A stretch of 64,000 nt of DNA from Lachancea thermotolerans CBS 6340 (GCF_000142805.1 NC_013080.1:372001-436000); one strand, 5' to 3'. Shown: positions 19,381 through 28,462, counted from the first letter of the stretch. A program made the numbers and translations. The notes: generated by a model not told the origin, from the letters alone.

Positions 19381-20862
19381 ATGACCCAATACGACTCGCG
19401 CACTTCGGTGGCTGACCTTGTCGGCAACACGCCCATGGTGCATCTGACTAAGCTGCCTAAAGCGCTGGGAGTTAAGCCCCAGGTTTACGCCAAGCTTGAG
19501 TTGTACAACCCTGGCGGGTCCATCAAGGACCGTATTGCCAAGAGCATGATCGAGGACGCCGAAAAGAGCGGCCGCATCCATCCCTCGCGCACCACGCTGA
19601 TCGAGCCCACGTCGGGAAACACAGGTATCGGTTTGGCACTGATGGGTGCCGTCAAGGGCTACCGCACCATTATCACGCTTCCAGAGAAGATGTCGAACGA
19701 GAAGGTTTCTGTGTTGAAGGCGCTCGGTGCCGAAATTATTAGAACACCCACTGCGGCTGCGTGGGACTCGCCTGAGTCGCACATCGGTGTCGCGAAAAAG
19801 CTCGAGAAGGAGATCCCTCATGCCGTGATTCTAGACCAATACAACAACATGAAAAACCCTGAGGCCCACTATCAAGGCACTGGTAAAGAAATCCAGGGTC
19901 AGCTACAACAGCTGGGCGAATACGAGAACCTGCACGGTGTCTTCGCGGGCGCTGGTACCGGTGGTACCATCAGTGGTATCTCTAAATACCTAAAGGAACA
20001 GAACCCTGAGATTAAAATCATCGGGGCTGACCCAGAGGGCTCCATTCTAGCTCAGCCTGAGAGCCTGAACGAAACCGAGGCTGCGGAATACAAGGTCGAG
20101 GGTATCGGTTACGACTTCATTCCAAAGGTCCTGGACAGAGGATTAGTGGACACTTGGTACAAGACCAATGACATCGACTCTTTCAGATACGCGCGTCAGT
20201 TGATTGCCAATGAGGGTTTGTTGGTTGGTGGTTCCAGTGGTAGTGCCTTCTCAGCGATGATGAAGTACTGCAAGGACCACCCAGAGCTGACCGAGAAAGA
20301 CGTTCTCGTCATTATTTTGCCAGACTCGATCAGATCGTACCTGACCAAGTTTGCTGACGACGAGTGGTTGAAAAAGAACAACCTGTGGGACGACGACATT
20401 CTGAAACCCTTGGGAAGAAGTCAGAAAGACATCTTCAAGGGCGCTACCGTCAAGGACTTGAACCTCAAACCTGTCGTCTCTGTGAAGGAAAACGCGTCTA
20501 CTTCTGATGTGGTCAAGATTCTGACTGACAACGGTTTCGACCAGTTGCCTGTGCTTACCGAAGACGGGAAGTTGTGCGGTTTAGTCACCTTGTCACAGCT
20601 TCTGAAGGGGCTGTCCTCAGGCGAAGAGGTCAGCAGCATCAAGGGTCACTTCTTCGACTTCAGAAAGCTGAACAACTTCGACGAGGTTTCTTCTTACAAC
20701 GAGAACAAGTCTGGCAAAAAGAAGTTCGTCAACTTCGATGTTAACAGCAAGTTGTCCGATCTCAACCAGTTCTTCGAGAAGAACTCTTCAGCAGTAATTA
20801 CAGATGGCTTGAAGCCCATCCACATTGTCACTAAGATGGACTTGTTGGCCTTTCTAGCATAG
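19381..20862 (+). CDS. CYS4: Cystathionine beta-synthase
   Basis: PLP enzyme joining homocysteine and serine to cystathionine in cytosolic transsulfuration. 493 aa (507 in yeast). The fold-type II core shows NPGGSIKDRIAKSM (the PLP lysine is in SIKDR), EPTSGNTGIGLAL, the PLP-phosphate loop GAGTGGTISGISK, and GGSSGSAF. A C-terminal CBS-domain pair follows (PVVSVKENASTSDVVKILT and DQLPVLTEDGKLCGLVTL, ending SAVITDGLKPIHIVTKMDL). There is no haem-binding N-terminal extension, as in other yeasts. I chose the ATG at 19381 because the yeast protein starts at the same place (MTQYDSRTSVADLVGNTP). PTI1, its neighbour in S. cerevisiae, lies 3 kb to the right. Confidence 0.98.
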   Translation: MTQYDSRTSVADLVGNTPMVHLTKLPKALGVKPQVYAKLELYNPGGSIKDRIAKSMIEDAEKSGRIHPSRTTLIEPTSGNTGIGLALMGAVKGYRTIITLPEKMSNEKVSVLKALGAEIIRTPTAAAWDSPESHIGVAKKLEKEIPHAVILDQYNNMKNPEAHYQGTGKEIQGQLQQLGEYENLHGVFAGAGTGGTISGISKYLKEQNPEIKIIGADPEGSILAQPESLNETEAAEYKVEGIGYDFIPKVLDRGLVDTWYKTNDIDSFRYARQLIANEGLLVGGSSGSAFSAMMKYCKDHPELTEKDVLVIILPDSIRSYLTKFADDEWLKKNNLWDDDILKPLGRSQKDIFKGATVKDLNLKPVVSVKENASTSDVVKILTDNGFDQLPVLTEDGKLCGLVTLSQLLKGLSSGEEVSSIKGHFFDFRKLNNFDEVSSYNENKSGKKKFVNFDVNSKLSDLNQFFEKNSSAVITDGLKPIHIVTKMDLLAFLA

Positions 20863-20934
20863 CTCGTACCATATAAACACATACATACACAAACCGCCTT
20901 GACAAGAGAGTTAAGTTTAATTTAGACAATCCAG

Positions 20935-21360
20935 CTACTTCTTCTCCATCCCTAGAACCGTCATCAAGGGTCCAAGCTGATCCGGCCCCAGCTCAATGCC
21001 CGATTTTTCCAGTTCTGCTTTGAACTCGCCCATGGCCTTCCTAACGTCTTTGTCGGTTAAAATCTTGACAACCTGCCAAGGGCCTGGAGGGGCCGACTCG
21101 TTCGCAAGCCCTTTGGAAACCATGATTTCACTCACTGCATGCAGTTTGGCCGCCACGCCAGGGTGCTGTTGAATGTCGTCCAGCAGTTTCTGGACTTTCA
21201 AATGCGCTTCGACATCTGGGCTAGAGTTATTGCCGTCCCACGACTTCGCGTAGCATCTTTTAGCATAGAACAAAGATCTAGGAGTTTGAACAATAGCTCT
21301 TGGGAGAGCAGGTTGTCTAAAAGGGACAGAGCTAGCGCTTCTCAAAAGCGTTTTGAACAT
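20935..21360 (-). CDS. IAI11: Small mitochondrial-type protein, candidate Iai11
   Basis: 141 aa. The N-terminus (MFKTLLRSASSVPFRQPALPRAIVQTPR..YAKRCYAKS) is basic, Ser/Ala-rich and free of acids, a good mitochondrial presequence. The rest is a soluble-looking helical segment (EAHLKVQKLLDDIQQHPGVA, PPGPWQVVKILTDKDVRKAM, LMTVLGMEKK) with no transmembrane span. I do not recognise a domain. Position gives the name: in S. cerevisiae the small gene YGL041W-A (IAI11) follows DST1 on the same strand next to HEM2, and this gene follows DST1 in the same way. Its function is not established. Convergent with CYS4, 73 bp apart. Confidence 0.5.
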   Translation of the reverse strand: MFKTLLRSASSVPFRQPALPRAIVQTPRSLFYAKRCYAKSWDGNNSSPDVEAHLKVQKLLDDIQQHPGVAAKLHAVSEIMVSKGLANESAPPGPWQVVKILTDKDVRKAMGEFKAELEKSGIELGPDQLGPLMTVLGMEKK

Positions 21361-21616
21361 CTTCTCGCTGAATCACGAGTTATGCAGTAGTGATCAACAA
21401 TGCATTTTTAACTTTACATTGAGTGAAGAGACCCAAGATTGTTAGAAAGAAAAGCATGATACTTCTTATTACTTAGCCGCACTCGCCTAGTACTCGTGCA
21501 ACCCCTAGACATCCCTTGTATATATTGTCAATGAGTAGAGTTTATTTCTAAACAGCCTAATTTTACAGATCCTTGAAGACGCTAGCGGGCAGTAACAAGT
21601 CGTTTGAAGCCTCGGC

Positions 21617-22498
21617 TTAAGAGAACTTCCACCTGTTACCGCAGACCTCACAGGTACAGAAAGTGGTCAGCGGTTCATCTGCAGACCGAGTCTGTAATTG
21701 GTAGTAGGAAACCTTCTTCTCTTTACACTTACCGCAAGTAAATCTATCTGTCACAGATCTTTCCAGCGTGGCACCCTGGGCATTGAAGAGATTTTGTCTG
21801 GCAATTTCCTCATTCTTCTTCTTGAGATGCTCAGGTGCCAGCTCCTTGGGGTCACAGTTAACAAGGTACTCCGGCGAAACGTCACCGCCAGTTATTCTGT
21901 GCTTCAAATCTGGATTGTTTTTAGAGATAACATTGGCGTACACTACCCTATACTTGTCCTTGTACGCTTTCTCGTTGAGTTCGCAGTTATTCACCTTGTT
22001 AAGCTCCTTCTCTATAGCGATTGCAGTTGTCAAAATCGACTGCGGTGGATGTTCGCTCTCCTTCGCCAGAGCATCGTAAAAAGCGCGGATGACCATATCA
22101 CGCAGCTTATGGTTGTAAATGGTGGTTACAACTCCGTCGTTCTTCGCATTTCTAGGCTTGGTGGACACAAACTTCCCTTGGCGTTTTGGTTCCGAAGAAG
22201 ACGTTGCTGAGCTCGAGGAAGCGGCTGTTGTACCTGTCTTAGCCATCGCACGCTGTTTCTTTTCCCTTGAAATCGCGTCCCTCCACTCCCCAATCATCTT
22301 CTTTACCAAACCAGCTATCTTTGCATTGCTAGACTTCTTGAATTGGTTGACGACTACACCGACCTTTGTCTCTCGAAGAAGCTTCTCAGTGGGCTTAAGA
22401 TCCTTATCCAGCAAAGACAAAATCTCTATCACGCTTTCATCGTTATTTTTGCTCTTCTCCAGGTTCTTTACAAGGGTGATTACCTCCTTACTCTCCAT
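21617..22498 (-). CDS. DST1: Transcription elongation factor TFIIS
   Basis: Stimulates the intrinsic RNA cleavage of backtracked RNA polymerase II. 293 aa (309 in yeast). The ATG at 22498 (MESKEVITLVKNLEK) matches the yeast start; the open frame upstream begins with TTG. The N-terminal helical bundle (1-77, LLDKDLKPTEKLLRETKVGV), a Ser/Thr-rich linker, the Pol II-binding central domain (KNDGVVTTIYNHKLRDMVI, YANVISKNNPDLKHRI) and the C-terminal zinc ribbon are intact. The ribbon shows CGKCKEKK, the catalytic acidic pair in RSADEPLTTF, and CEVCGNRWKFS. Divergent from RNA15, as in S. cerevisiae. Confidence 0.97.
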   Translation of the reverse strand: MESKEVITLVKNLEKSKNNDESVIEILSLLDKDLKPTEKLLRETKVGVVVNQFKKSSNAKIAGLVKKMIGEWRDAISREKKQRAMAKTGTTAASSSSATSSSEPKRQGKFVSTKPRNAKNDGVVTTIYNHKLRDMVIRAFYDALAKESEHPPQSILTTAIAIEKELNKVNNCELNEKAYKDKYRVVYANVISKNNPDLKHRITGGDVSPEYLVNCDPKELAPEHLKKKNEEIARQNLFNAQGATLERSVTDRFTCGKCKEKKVSYYQLQTRSADEPLTTFCTCEVCGNRWKFS

Positions 22499-22754
22499 CT
22501 TTAGTGCTTGATGAGAAGCTTTCAAAGGTAAAGCACATTATAATTTTTCGAAGATGAAGTTAACGAAGAGATGGCTTTAGTTTGAACTACAGGCTTTTAC
22601 AGCGAAACGCGCTTTCAAACAATTTAGGTTATCACAGGACAGCGGTGCGACTTTCTGGAAGACTCTGATCACTTTAAATTTACAGGTCTGTGACTTCGTA
22701 TTGCGTTAATCAGTACTTTGATCAAATAGCCGCAACATCAAGCTAGAGACTCAC

Positions 22755-23537
22755 ATGATGAACCGGTCAGTACACAATAACCCGCCCGCGAGGACAGTAT
22801 ATTTGGGGTCAATACCATATGACCAGACAGAGGAGCAGATCTTGGATCTCTGTTCGAACGTGGGGCCCGTGGCGAACCTCAAGATGATGTTCGACCCACA
22901 AACTGGTAAGTCCAAAGGCTACGCCTTCATCGAGTACAAGAGTCTAGAGGCAAGTGCGAGCGCAGTGAGAAACTTGAATGGGTACCAGTTAGGGAACCGC
23001 CTCTTGAAGTGCGGGTACTACAGTGGAGGAGACATGGGCGGCGGCGGAATGCCAGGAAATGGGAACGCTAATGACGAAGACAGATCCACCGTTTTCTCAG
23101 GGCTGCCGCCCGGCGTGGATGTCAACATCAACATGACTACACCCGCCATGATGATATCTAGTGTGTTGTCGCAAGGTTCGAAAGAAGAACAACTTGACTT
23201 GTTGAAAACACTCCAAAAAATGGCACAAGCCGACTCAGACCAATTTGCAAGCCTGCTCGAGCAGTGTCCTCAGCTCAGCTTTGTGGTCGCGGAACTGCTG
23301 CTTACCGCAGGGCTAAGCTCGGTGGACGATCTGACGCAATTGGCAGTACAACAAAATTCTACAAATTCGACACCAGAGGCCTCACAGGATCCAAAGGTCC
23401 AGGAGCAGCAGCGCGAGCTACTCAGACAAGTTCTTCAGCTTACGGACAGCGAAATAGCGGTTTTACCTGACGACGAGAAAATGACACTTTGGGACCTTAA
23501 GCAAAGGGCCATGAGAGGCGAGTTTGGGATGCTTTGA
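22755..23537 (+). CDS. RNA15: Cleavage factor IA subunit Rna15 (CstF-64)
   Basis: Recognises A-rich positioning elements in pre-mRNA 3' ends as part of CF IA with Rna14. 260 aa (296 in yeast). One RRM near residues 14-92 (VYLGSIPYDQTEEQILDLCS, then KGYAFIEY, QLGNRLLKCGY), a short Gly-rich linker, the Rna14-binding hinge (VNINMTTPAMMISSVLS, LLEQCPQLSFVVAELLL), and the C-terminal three-helix domain (LRQVLQLTDSEIAVLPDDEK, LKQRAMRGEFG). The linker lacks the long Gln/Asn runs of the yeast protein, which explains the shorter length. Two ATGs occur in a row at 22755 and 22758. PTI1, a related protein, follows directly on the same strand. Confidence 0.97.
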   Translation: MMNRSVHNNPPARTVYLGSIPYDQTEEQILDLCSNVGPVANLKMMFDPQTGKSKGYAFIEYKSLEASASAVRNLNGYQLGNRLLKCGYYSGGDMGGGGMPGNGNANDEDRSTVFSGLPPGVDVNINMTTPAMMISSVLSQGSKEEQLDLLKTLQKMAQADSDQFASLLEQCPQLSFVVAELLLTAGLSSVDDLTQLAVQQNSTNSTPEASQDPKVQEQQRELLRQVLQLTDSEIAVLPDDEKMTLWDLKQRAMRGEFGML

Positions 23538-23760
23538 AAGTTGCCAGTACGCTGTCAAAACGGTCCCGCGAGACGTCGCCCTGTCATATATAGAGCTCCT
23601 TAGGAGTGTATTTAGTGTAGACCGGCTCTATGCACGTGAGCTTAGCATCAAGCTGTTTTTAATAACGTGAAAAGATTTACCTATTCTTCTGAAGCTCAAA
23701 CAATTGTTCTCAATTATATCAACCTGGCGCTTCCTGAGCTGCTCCGGCTGCACTTTTAAC

Positions 23761-24993
23761 ATGTCTGATCCAAGATGGAGGAAAGCCAGGCACCTTTTAA
23801 CGCCCGAGCTACTGTCTTCGTCAATTCAGATCACCAACTTACCAGCTTCGTGGAACGAAAGCACGATTTCATCGATAGTAGCTGGCTCGGGGCCTATAGT
23901 AAACGTCTCAACCAAGACCGATCCTCGGAATGGTAAGCTGCTTGGTATAACGGTCGATTATGCGACAAGTAAAGACAGTAAGCGCGCTTTAGATGTGCTA
24001 CGAAAGATTAAGAAGTTTCCATGCGACCTCGAGCGTATCATGCCGAACAATAAGGAGCAGAAAGAGCCCCGCAAGCCGCTAGACCTCAACAGAGATGCCT
24101 TCCCATGGGAGTTCGGTCTCGAACTGCCGTTCGAACTGGTTTCTGAAGTGCCTCTGCCTAGACGTCCCACAAACCCGGTTCCCGTTTCCAATTCAGGGCC
24201 GTCTGGCAGTGACGCAAGCAGCGGTGTTGTAGCATTCCCCGACATCCTCAAGGAGGCCTCTAAGCACTTGCCGGGCCTTCAACCTAACTCTATGACGAGC
24301 CCGGACGCCATCTCTGCGAACCTGGGCAAAATCGCGCCGCTGCAGTTGCTTGAAATGATATCCAATCTGAAGATTCTGGCAAGCCAGGACGCTAACCGCG
24401 ACCAGCTAACAAAGTTTCTGGCGTCGAACCCTGACATATCCGTGGCTGTGACCCAAGCGCTGTTGGAAATGGGGTTCGTGAACTACAGTGTGGTGACCAA
24501 GGTCATCGCGGAACAACCCGCGAGCAGAGCCCACGCATCGCCTGTTCCCAACAACGTCCAGTCAATCTACAGCAATGGCAGCACTCCTGGCACAACGCCG
24601 ATGAACAACAGCGCTCCATTGAACACATTCACAGCGCCCGTGCAGCAGCCGCAGCCGCAACAGCCGGCTCCAGCTCCAGCTGTGGCGCCCCCCATGATGT
24701 TCAACGCTCCTCCAGTGCCTGCATTTGGGTTTAACGGCGTTGCTGGCCCCGCGCCCTTCATGCCCGCACCCATGGGCGCACCCATGGGCACGCCAATGGC
24801 GCCACCTGTTGTGCCGCCCATGCCAGTCGCAAACGGCGCGCCCCGCGTGAACACCATGAAGCTGGCAACGTTACCTCAGAACCAGCAGGATATGATCAAG
24901 CAAGTTTTGCAGCTTTCGCCAGATCAAATACGACTGCTACCGCCAGGCCAGGTGGCTATGGTGGAAAACTTTAAGCGAGAGTACCTCATGTAA
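23761..24993 (+). CDS. PTI1: Cleavage and polyadenylation factor subunit Pti1
   Basis: CPF component linking mRNA and snoRNA 3'-end formation. 410 aa (425 in yeast). The start MSDPRWRKARHLLTPELLSS matches yeast Pti1, so I use the ATG at 23761; a frame open further up starts with TTG. It has a divergent RRM-like N-domain (QITNLPASWNESTISSIVAG, DPRNGKLLGITVDY), a hinge like that of Rna15 (APLQLLEMISNLKIL, VAVTQALLEMGFVNYSVVTK), a Pro/Met-rich linker (about 290-370), and a C-terminal helix bundle (MIKQVLQLSPDQIRLLPP). It shares architecture with RNA15 immediately upstream. Stop is 117 bp before the tRNA-Leu 3' end. Confidence 0.96.
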   Translation: MSDPRWRKARHLLTPELLSSSIQITNLPASWNESTISSIVAGSGPIVNVSTKTDPRNGKLLGITVDYATSKDSKRALDVLRKIKKFPCDLERIMPNNKEQKEPRKPLDLNRDAFPWEFGLELPFELVSEVPLPRRPTNPVPVSNSGPSGSDASSGVVAFPDILKEASKHLPGLQPNSMTSPDAISANLGKIAPLQLLEMISNLKILASQDANRDQLTKFLASNPDISVAVTQALLEMGFVNYSVVTKVIAEQPASRAHASPVPNNVQSIYSNGSTPGTTPMNNSAPLNTFTAPVQQPQPQQPAPAPAVAPPMMFNAPPVPAFGFNGVAGPAPFMPAPMGAPMGTPMAPPVVPPMPVANGAPRVNTMKLATLPQNQQDMIKQVLQLSPDQIRLLPPGQVAMVENFKREYLM

Positions 24994-25109
24994 TGCTACT
25001 GTATAGTATAATAAGAACAAAAGAACGCAAGAAACCTGGCAGACCTCATCGGCACTGCGCAGAGTACTGCTCCGGTGTGTTGATAATTGTTCATCTATGC
25101 AAAAAATAA

Positions 25110-25223
25110 TGGTTGCTAAGAGATTCGAACTCTTGCATCTTACGATACCTGAGTGTTCCGTTGTATTACAACGTTAAGAGTGACTCTTGAATCAGGCGCC
25201 TTAGACCGCTCGGCCAAACAACC
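25110..25223 (-). tRNA. tL(CAA): tRNA-Leu (anticodon CAA) with 32-nt intron
   Basis: The minus strand reads GGTTGTTTGGCCGAGCGGTC onward, with the acceptor pairing to AGCAACC and a long variable arm. The 5' exon is 25223-25186 (38 nt) and ends one base after anticodon CAA. The intron is 25185-25154 (32 nt) and the 3' exon 25153-25110 (44 nt), giving an 82-nt mature tRNA, the same sizes as in S. cerevisiae. The exons are the yeast sequence as I recall it; the intron differs. T6 terminator at 25106-25101; leader CTTCAACAAAT. Confidence 0.97.
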
Positions 25224-25595
25224 ATTTGTTGAAGAGGTAACGGGTAAACAAATATAAGTAGTCTTTCCTCAAACACATGACTGCTCATAACTACTCTATG
25301 GCGCCTTCGACGGGGCGAAGAAGTCTATCATCTTTTATGTGGGTACATGTAGAAGACGGACTTCTTGGGCGCGTACTTTGGTGATGATTAATTGTCTGGC
25401 GGACCGGTACTCCGGCGGATCGCTGCGTCATTCCGCGGCTCCAACTCAGCGTAAGGGTGTCTCTCTTTCTCCATTTGGACCTGGTATATAATGACTCTTT
25501 TCGCTGTGAAAAAATCAGAACCAAAGGGCCATTGATCAAGCACTCATCCCAACTTATCAAGCTTGGTAACCGCGAGCAGAAAACCGATATAAGCA
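25224..25595. promoter_or_regulatory. tRNA-Leu to AAT2 intergenic region (rearrangement breakpoint zone)
   Basis: 372 bp. It holds the AAT2 promoter with TATA-like GGTATATAATGACTC near 25482; TGACTC is a Gcn4 half-match. Block A gene order ends with PTI1 and block B begins with AAT2, so this interval with the tRNA gene is a synteny breakpoint. Confidence 0.5.
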
Positions 25596-26858
25596 ATGTC
25601 CTGCACTATTTTCAACAACGTTGAGCAGCTGCCTCCTGACGCTCTTTTCGGCATCAAACAGAGGCTTTCTCAGGACCCTAGACCTGTCAAGGTCGATTTG
25701 GGCATCGGAGCCTACAGAGACGACAGCGGGAAGCCATGGGTGCTTCCTAGCGTCCGTGAGGCCGAGGAAGTGATCCGCCAAGACCCCGGCTACAACCACG
25801 AGTACCTGGGTATCTCTGGGCTGACCGCTCTCATCCAGGGCGCCGCCAAGGTGCTCTTCGGCGAGGACTCCGCAGCGCTCGCAGAAGGCCGTGTCGTGTC
25901 GACGCAGTCGCTTTCCGGTACCGGTGCGCTGCACGTTGCCGCAAGATTCATCTCCAAGTTCTGCGGCGACAAGGTGGTGTACCTGTCGGACCCAACGTGG
26001 GCCAACCACAACGCCATTTTCGAGACCATGGGCCTCAAGACCGCTACTTACCCATACTGGGATGCTGCGTCAAAGTCGCTGAACCTAGAGGGCTACCTGG
26101 AGGCCATCAAGACGGCTCCAAAGGGCTCGGTGTTCGTGCTGCACGCGTGCGCCCACAACCCCACAGGTTTGGACCCCGACCAATCGCAGTGGACCTCCAT
26201 CCTCGACGCCATAATAGAGCGCGAGCACATTGTGCTGTTTGACTCTGCGTACCAGGGCTTCGCCTCCGGCGACCTCGACAGAGACGCGTTTGCGGTGCGC
26301 CTGGGCCTGCAGAAGCTGGCCGATGTCAGCCCTGTGATCGTGTGCCAGTCCTTCGCGAAGAACGTCGGCATGTACGGTGAGCGTGCCGGGTGCTTCCACC
26401 TGGTCCTGCCACGCCAGGACGCCTCGGTCGACACCAGCGCCATCAAGTCCGCTGTTTTGTCCCAGCTGAACAAGATCACCCGTAGCGAGCTGTCCAATCC
26501 TCCCGCCTACGGTGCCAAGATCGTGGCCACGGTGCTCAACACCCCACGCTTGACGGAGCAGTGGCACAAGGACATGGTCACCATGTCTTCTCGTATCATC
26601 AAGATGAGACATGCGCTGAGAGACCACCTGGCGAAATTGAACACCCCAGGTAACTGGGACCACATTGTCAACCAGACCGGTATGTTTTCCTACACCGGCC
26701 TGCGTCCTGAGATGGTCAAGCGCCTGGAAGAGGAGCACGCCGTGTACTTGGTGAGCTCTGGTAGGGCCTCCATCGCGGGGCTGAACAGTGGGAACGTCGA
26801 GTACGTCGCAAAGGCCATCAACGAGGTCGTGACTCATTTCGGCGGAGCCAAGTTGTAG
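25596..26858 (+). CDS. AAT2: Aspartate aminotransferase, cytosolic/peroxisomal
   Basis: Interconverts aspartate plus 2-oxoglutarate with oxaloacetate plus glutamate. 420 aa (418 in yeast). Fold-type I aminotransferase with KVDLGIGAYRDDSGKPWVLP, QSLSGTGALHVAA, HACAHNPTGLDP, the PLP Schiff-base lysine K255 in QSFAKNVGMYGER, and SGRASIAGLNSGNV. It ends in AKL, a PTS1 peroxisome signal shared with the yeast protein, which moves to peroxisomes on oleate. Codon use is strongly GC-ending, as in the following genes. SED5 and SNF7 follow as in S. cerevisiae (YLR027C-YLR025W). Confidence 0.98.
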   Translation: MSCTIFNNVEQLPPDALFGIKQRLSQDPRPVKVDLGIGAYRDDSGKPWVLPSVREAEEVIRQDPGYNHEYLGISGLTALIQGAAKVLFGEDSAALAEGRVVSTQSLSGTGALHVAARFISKFCGDKVVYLSDPTWANHNAIFETMGLKTATYPYWDAASKSLNLEGYLEAIKTAPKGSVFVLHACAHNPTGLDPDQSQWTSILDAIIEREHIVLFDSAYQGFASGDLDRDAFAVRLGLQKLADVSPVIVCQSFAKNVGMYGERAGCFHLVLPRQDASVDTSAIKSAVLSQLNKITRSELSNPPAYGAKIVATVLNTPRLTEQWHKDMVTMSSRIIKMRHALRDHLAKLNTPGNWDHIVNQTGMFSYTGLRPEMVKRLEEEHAVYLVSSGRASIAGLNSGNVEYVAKAINEVVTHFGGAKL

Positions 26859-27390
26859 ATTTATCGAATACATACCGCTACTGGACTACATGAAGAGAAG
26901 AGCTCATTAAGCCGCGTGAAGATAAGAGTTAATGAAGCTGTGCGAAGAGCGGAGCTGATGAAACTGCATAAAGAGACCTCGCGGATAAACAGCTGCGCTC
27001 CGAAAGAAACGCTTGGCCTGTTCTAACGCTGAGCAGGGCTCGTCAAACACAGAAATCACTTTCTCGCATCGCCCCCTTTGCTGCTCTATTCCAGCGAGCT
27101 TGAAGTTGAGCCTGAACGCGTCTGTCTTGTGTCCCGCAGACATGCTAATGGCTCTCATCGGGATCGGTGTTCCGAACGGGTAGCCGCCAAAGCGCTATAG
27201 AGCACTATGTACGGATAAGGTGGCCGCTGATCATGATTGCACGTGATGTATATCATACACGTGATTTTTGGTCACGTGATTTGAATCTCGACTCTCCCGT
27301 ACTACGTGATATCGAGTCCGGTCCAATTTGAAACTCAAGAGCTAAGTCGTACACCAAGGTTCTGCCAGGATTCGCCCCGCGCCACGTAGC
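26859..27390. promoter_or_regulatory. AAT2 to SED5 intergenic region with 26-bp repeats and CACGTGA sites
   Basis: 532 bp. The left half has the imperfect 26-bp tandem repeat listed separately. The right half has three CACGTGA boxes (27240, 27258 and 27273) and an ACGTGA at 27304, 85-150 bp before the SED5 start, a likely Cbf1-type promoter element set. An 83-codon minus-strand frame (26907-27158) spans part of the repeat and is probably not a gene. Confidence 0.6.
26891..26968. repeat. Imperfect 26-bp tandem repeat, three copies
   Basis: Units 26891-26916, 26917-26942 and 26943-26968 align without gaps on the pattern GAAGA-n3-GAG-n3-AT-n-AA-n2-C/T-G; a weaker fourth begins at 26969. The 26-bp unit is not a multiple of three, which argues against coding. 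Confidence 0.75.
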
Positions 27391-28305
27391 ATGGACATCC
27401 GCAACCGAACCACCGAGTTCCAGCGCTCTGTGTTCGCATACAGCAAGCGAAACGGGGGCGGCGCCCCCAAGCCCGCGGCCGGCGATGCCGCGGCGCGCAA
27501 GTCAGAGTTCCAGCAGAAGGCGTCGACCGTCGCGCACGAAATTGCACAGACCGCACAGCTGCTGGCGAAGCTGGCGCAGCTCGCCAAGCGCAAGCCCATG
27601 CTCAACGACAATCCCGTCGAGATCGCGGAGCTGACGTACGTGATTAAGCGCAAGATCTACTCCGTGGAGCAGAGCATGCTGGAGCTGAGCCGACTGGGCG
27701 GCAAGCCCGGCGCGCCGCTGCCCGCGCAGCACTCGAAGAACGTGATGAACCTGCTCAACACCAAGATGAAGAACATCAGCGGCGACTTCAAGAGCGTGCT
27801 GGAGCAGCGGCAGCGGCTGGAGGCCACCAACAGGGACCGATGGGAGAAGCTCAGCGCCCAGACGGATGACGAAAAGGCTCGGTCGCCGCAGGTTCAGCAG
27901 ACCTACAACAGCTCGAATCCGTTCATGTCGTCAGTGCTGGAGGAGTCGCCCGCGGGCGGCTCCGAGGCGCAGCTGGCGCTGCCCCAGGACTCGTCTATGC
28001 TGCTGCTAGAGGAGCAAAACGCGTCGAGCGCGTACCTGCAAGAGCGCAGCCGCGCCGTGGAGACGATTGAGTCGACCATCCAGGAGGTGGGGAACCTGTT
28101 CCAGCAGCTCGCGCACATGGTGCAGGAGCAGGGCGAGGTGATCCAGCGGATCGACGCGAACGTGGATGACATCGACGTGAACATCTCCGGCGCGCAGCGC
28201 GAGCTGCTCAAGTACTTCGACCGTGTCAGCAGCAACCGGTGGCTCGCAGTCAAGATCTTCGCCGTGCTGTTCGTGTTTTTCCTGGTCTGGGTCTTGGTCA
28301 ATTAA
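27391..28305 (+). CDS. SED5: cis-Golgi t-SNARE syntaxin Sed5
   Basis: Qa-SNARE for ER-to-Golgi and intra-Golgi fusion. 304 aa (340 in yeast). The Sly1-binding N-peptide is MDIRNRTTEFQRSVF. The Habc region is about 55-150 (AELTYVIKRKIYSVEQSML), the SNARE motif about 215-280 (RAVETIESTIQEVGNLFQQL, with the zero-layer Gln in that stretch, through VDDIDVNISGAQRELLKY), and a C-terminal membrane anchor (LAVKIFAVLFVFFLVWVLV). The linker between Habc and the SNARE motif is shorter than in yeast. Very GC-rich. Convergent with SNF7. Confidence 0.97.
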   Translation: MDIRNRTTEFQRSVFAYSKRNGGGAPKPAAGDAAARKSEFQQKASTVAHEIAQTAQLLAKLAQLAKRKPMLNDNPVEIAELTYVIKRKIYSVEQSMLELSRLGGKPGAPLPAQHSKNVMNLLNTKMKNISGDFKSVLEQRQRLEATNRDRWEKLSAQTDDEKARSPQVQQTYNSSNPFMSSVLEESPAGGSEAQLALPQDSSMLLLEEQNASSAYLQERSRAVETIESTIQEVGNLFQQLAHMVQEQGEVIQRIDANVDDIDVNISGAQRELLKYFDRVSSNRWLAVKIFAVLFVFFLVWVLVN

Positions 28306-28462
28306 AGGGACGCCGCGAACCGGCATTACAGATAGAGAGATATGAACATAGAAAAAGGTATCTAGTGTGCAGTAAGAAAGAGGAGGGGTTTGAGTGAGCC
28401 CGTGCAAATAGAGAGGAAGGGGGAGACGGGGGAGAAGCCACACGCCGAGCACGCCCTGCGCG

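Noticed and set aside
26085-26873. 262-codon minus-strand frame opposite AAT2
   Set aside because: Shadow frame in GC-rich coding DNA with no recognisable domain.
26907-27158. 83-codon minus-strand frame between AAT2 and SED5
   Set aside because: Runs into the 26-bp tandem repeat, whose unit is not a multiple of three, and has no known relative.
26859-27310. Centromere (CDEI-like TCACGTG followed by AT-rich DNA)
   Set aside because: CACGTG boxes are present but there is no long AT-rich CDEII or CDEIII-like TTCCGAA after them; the sites fit the SED5 promoter.
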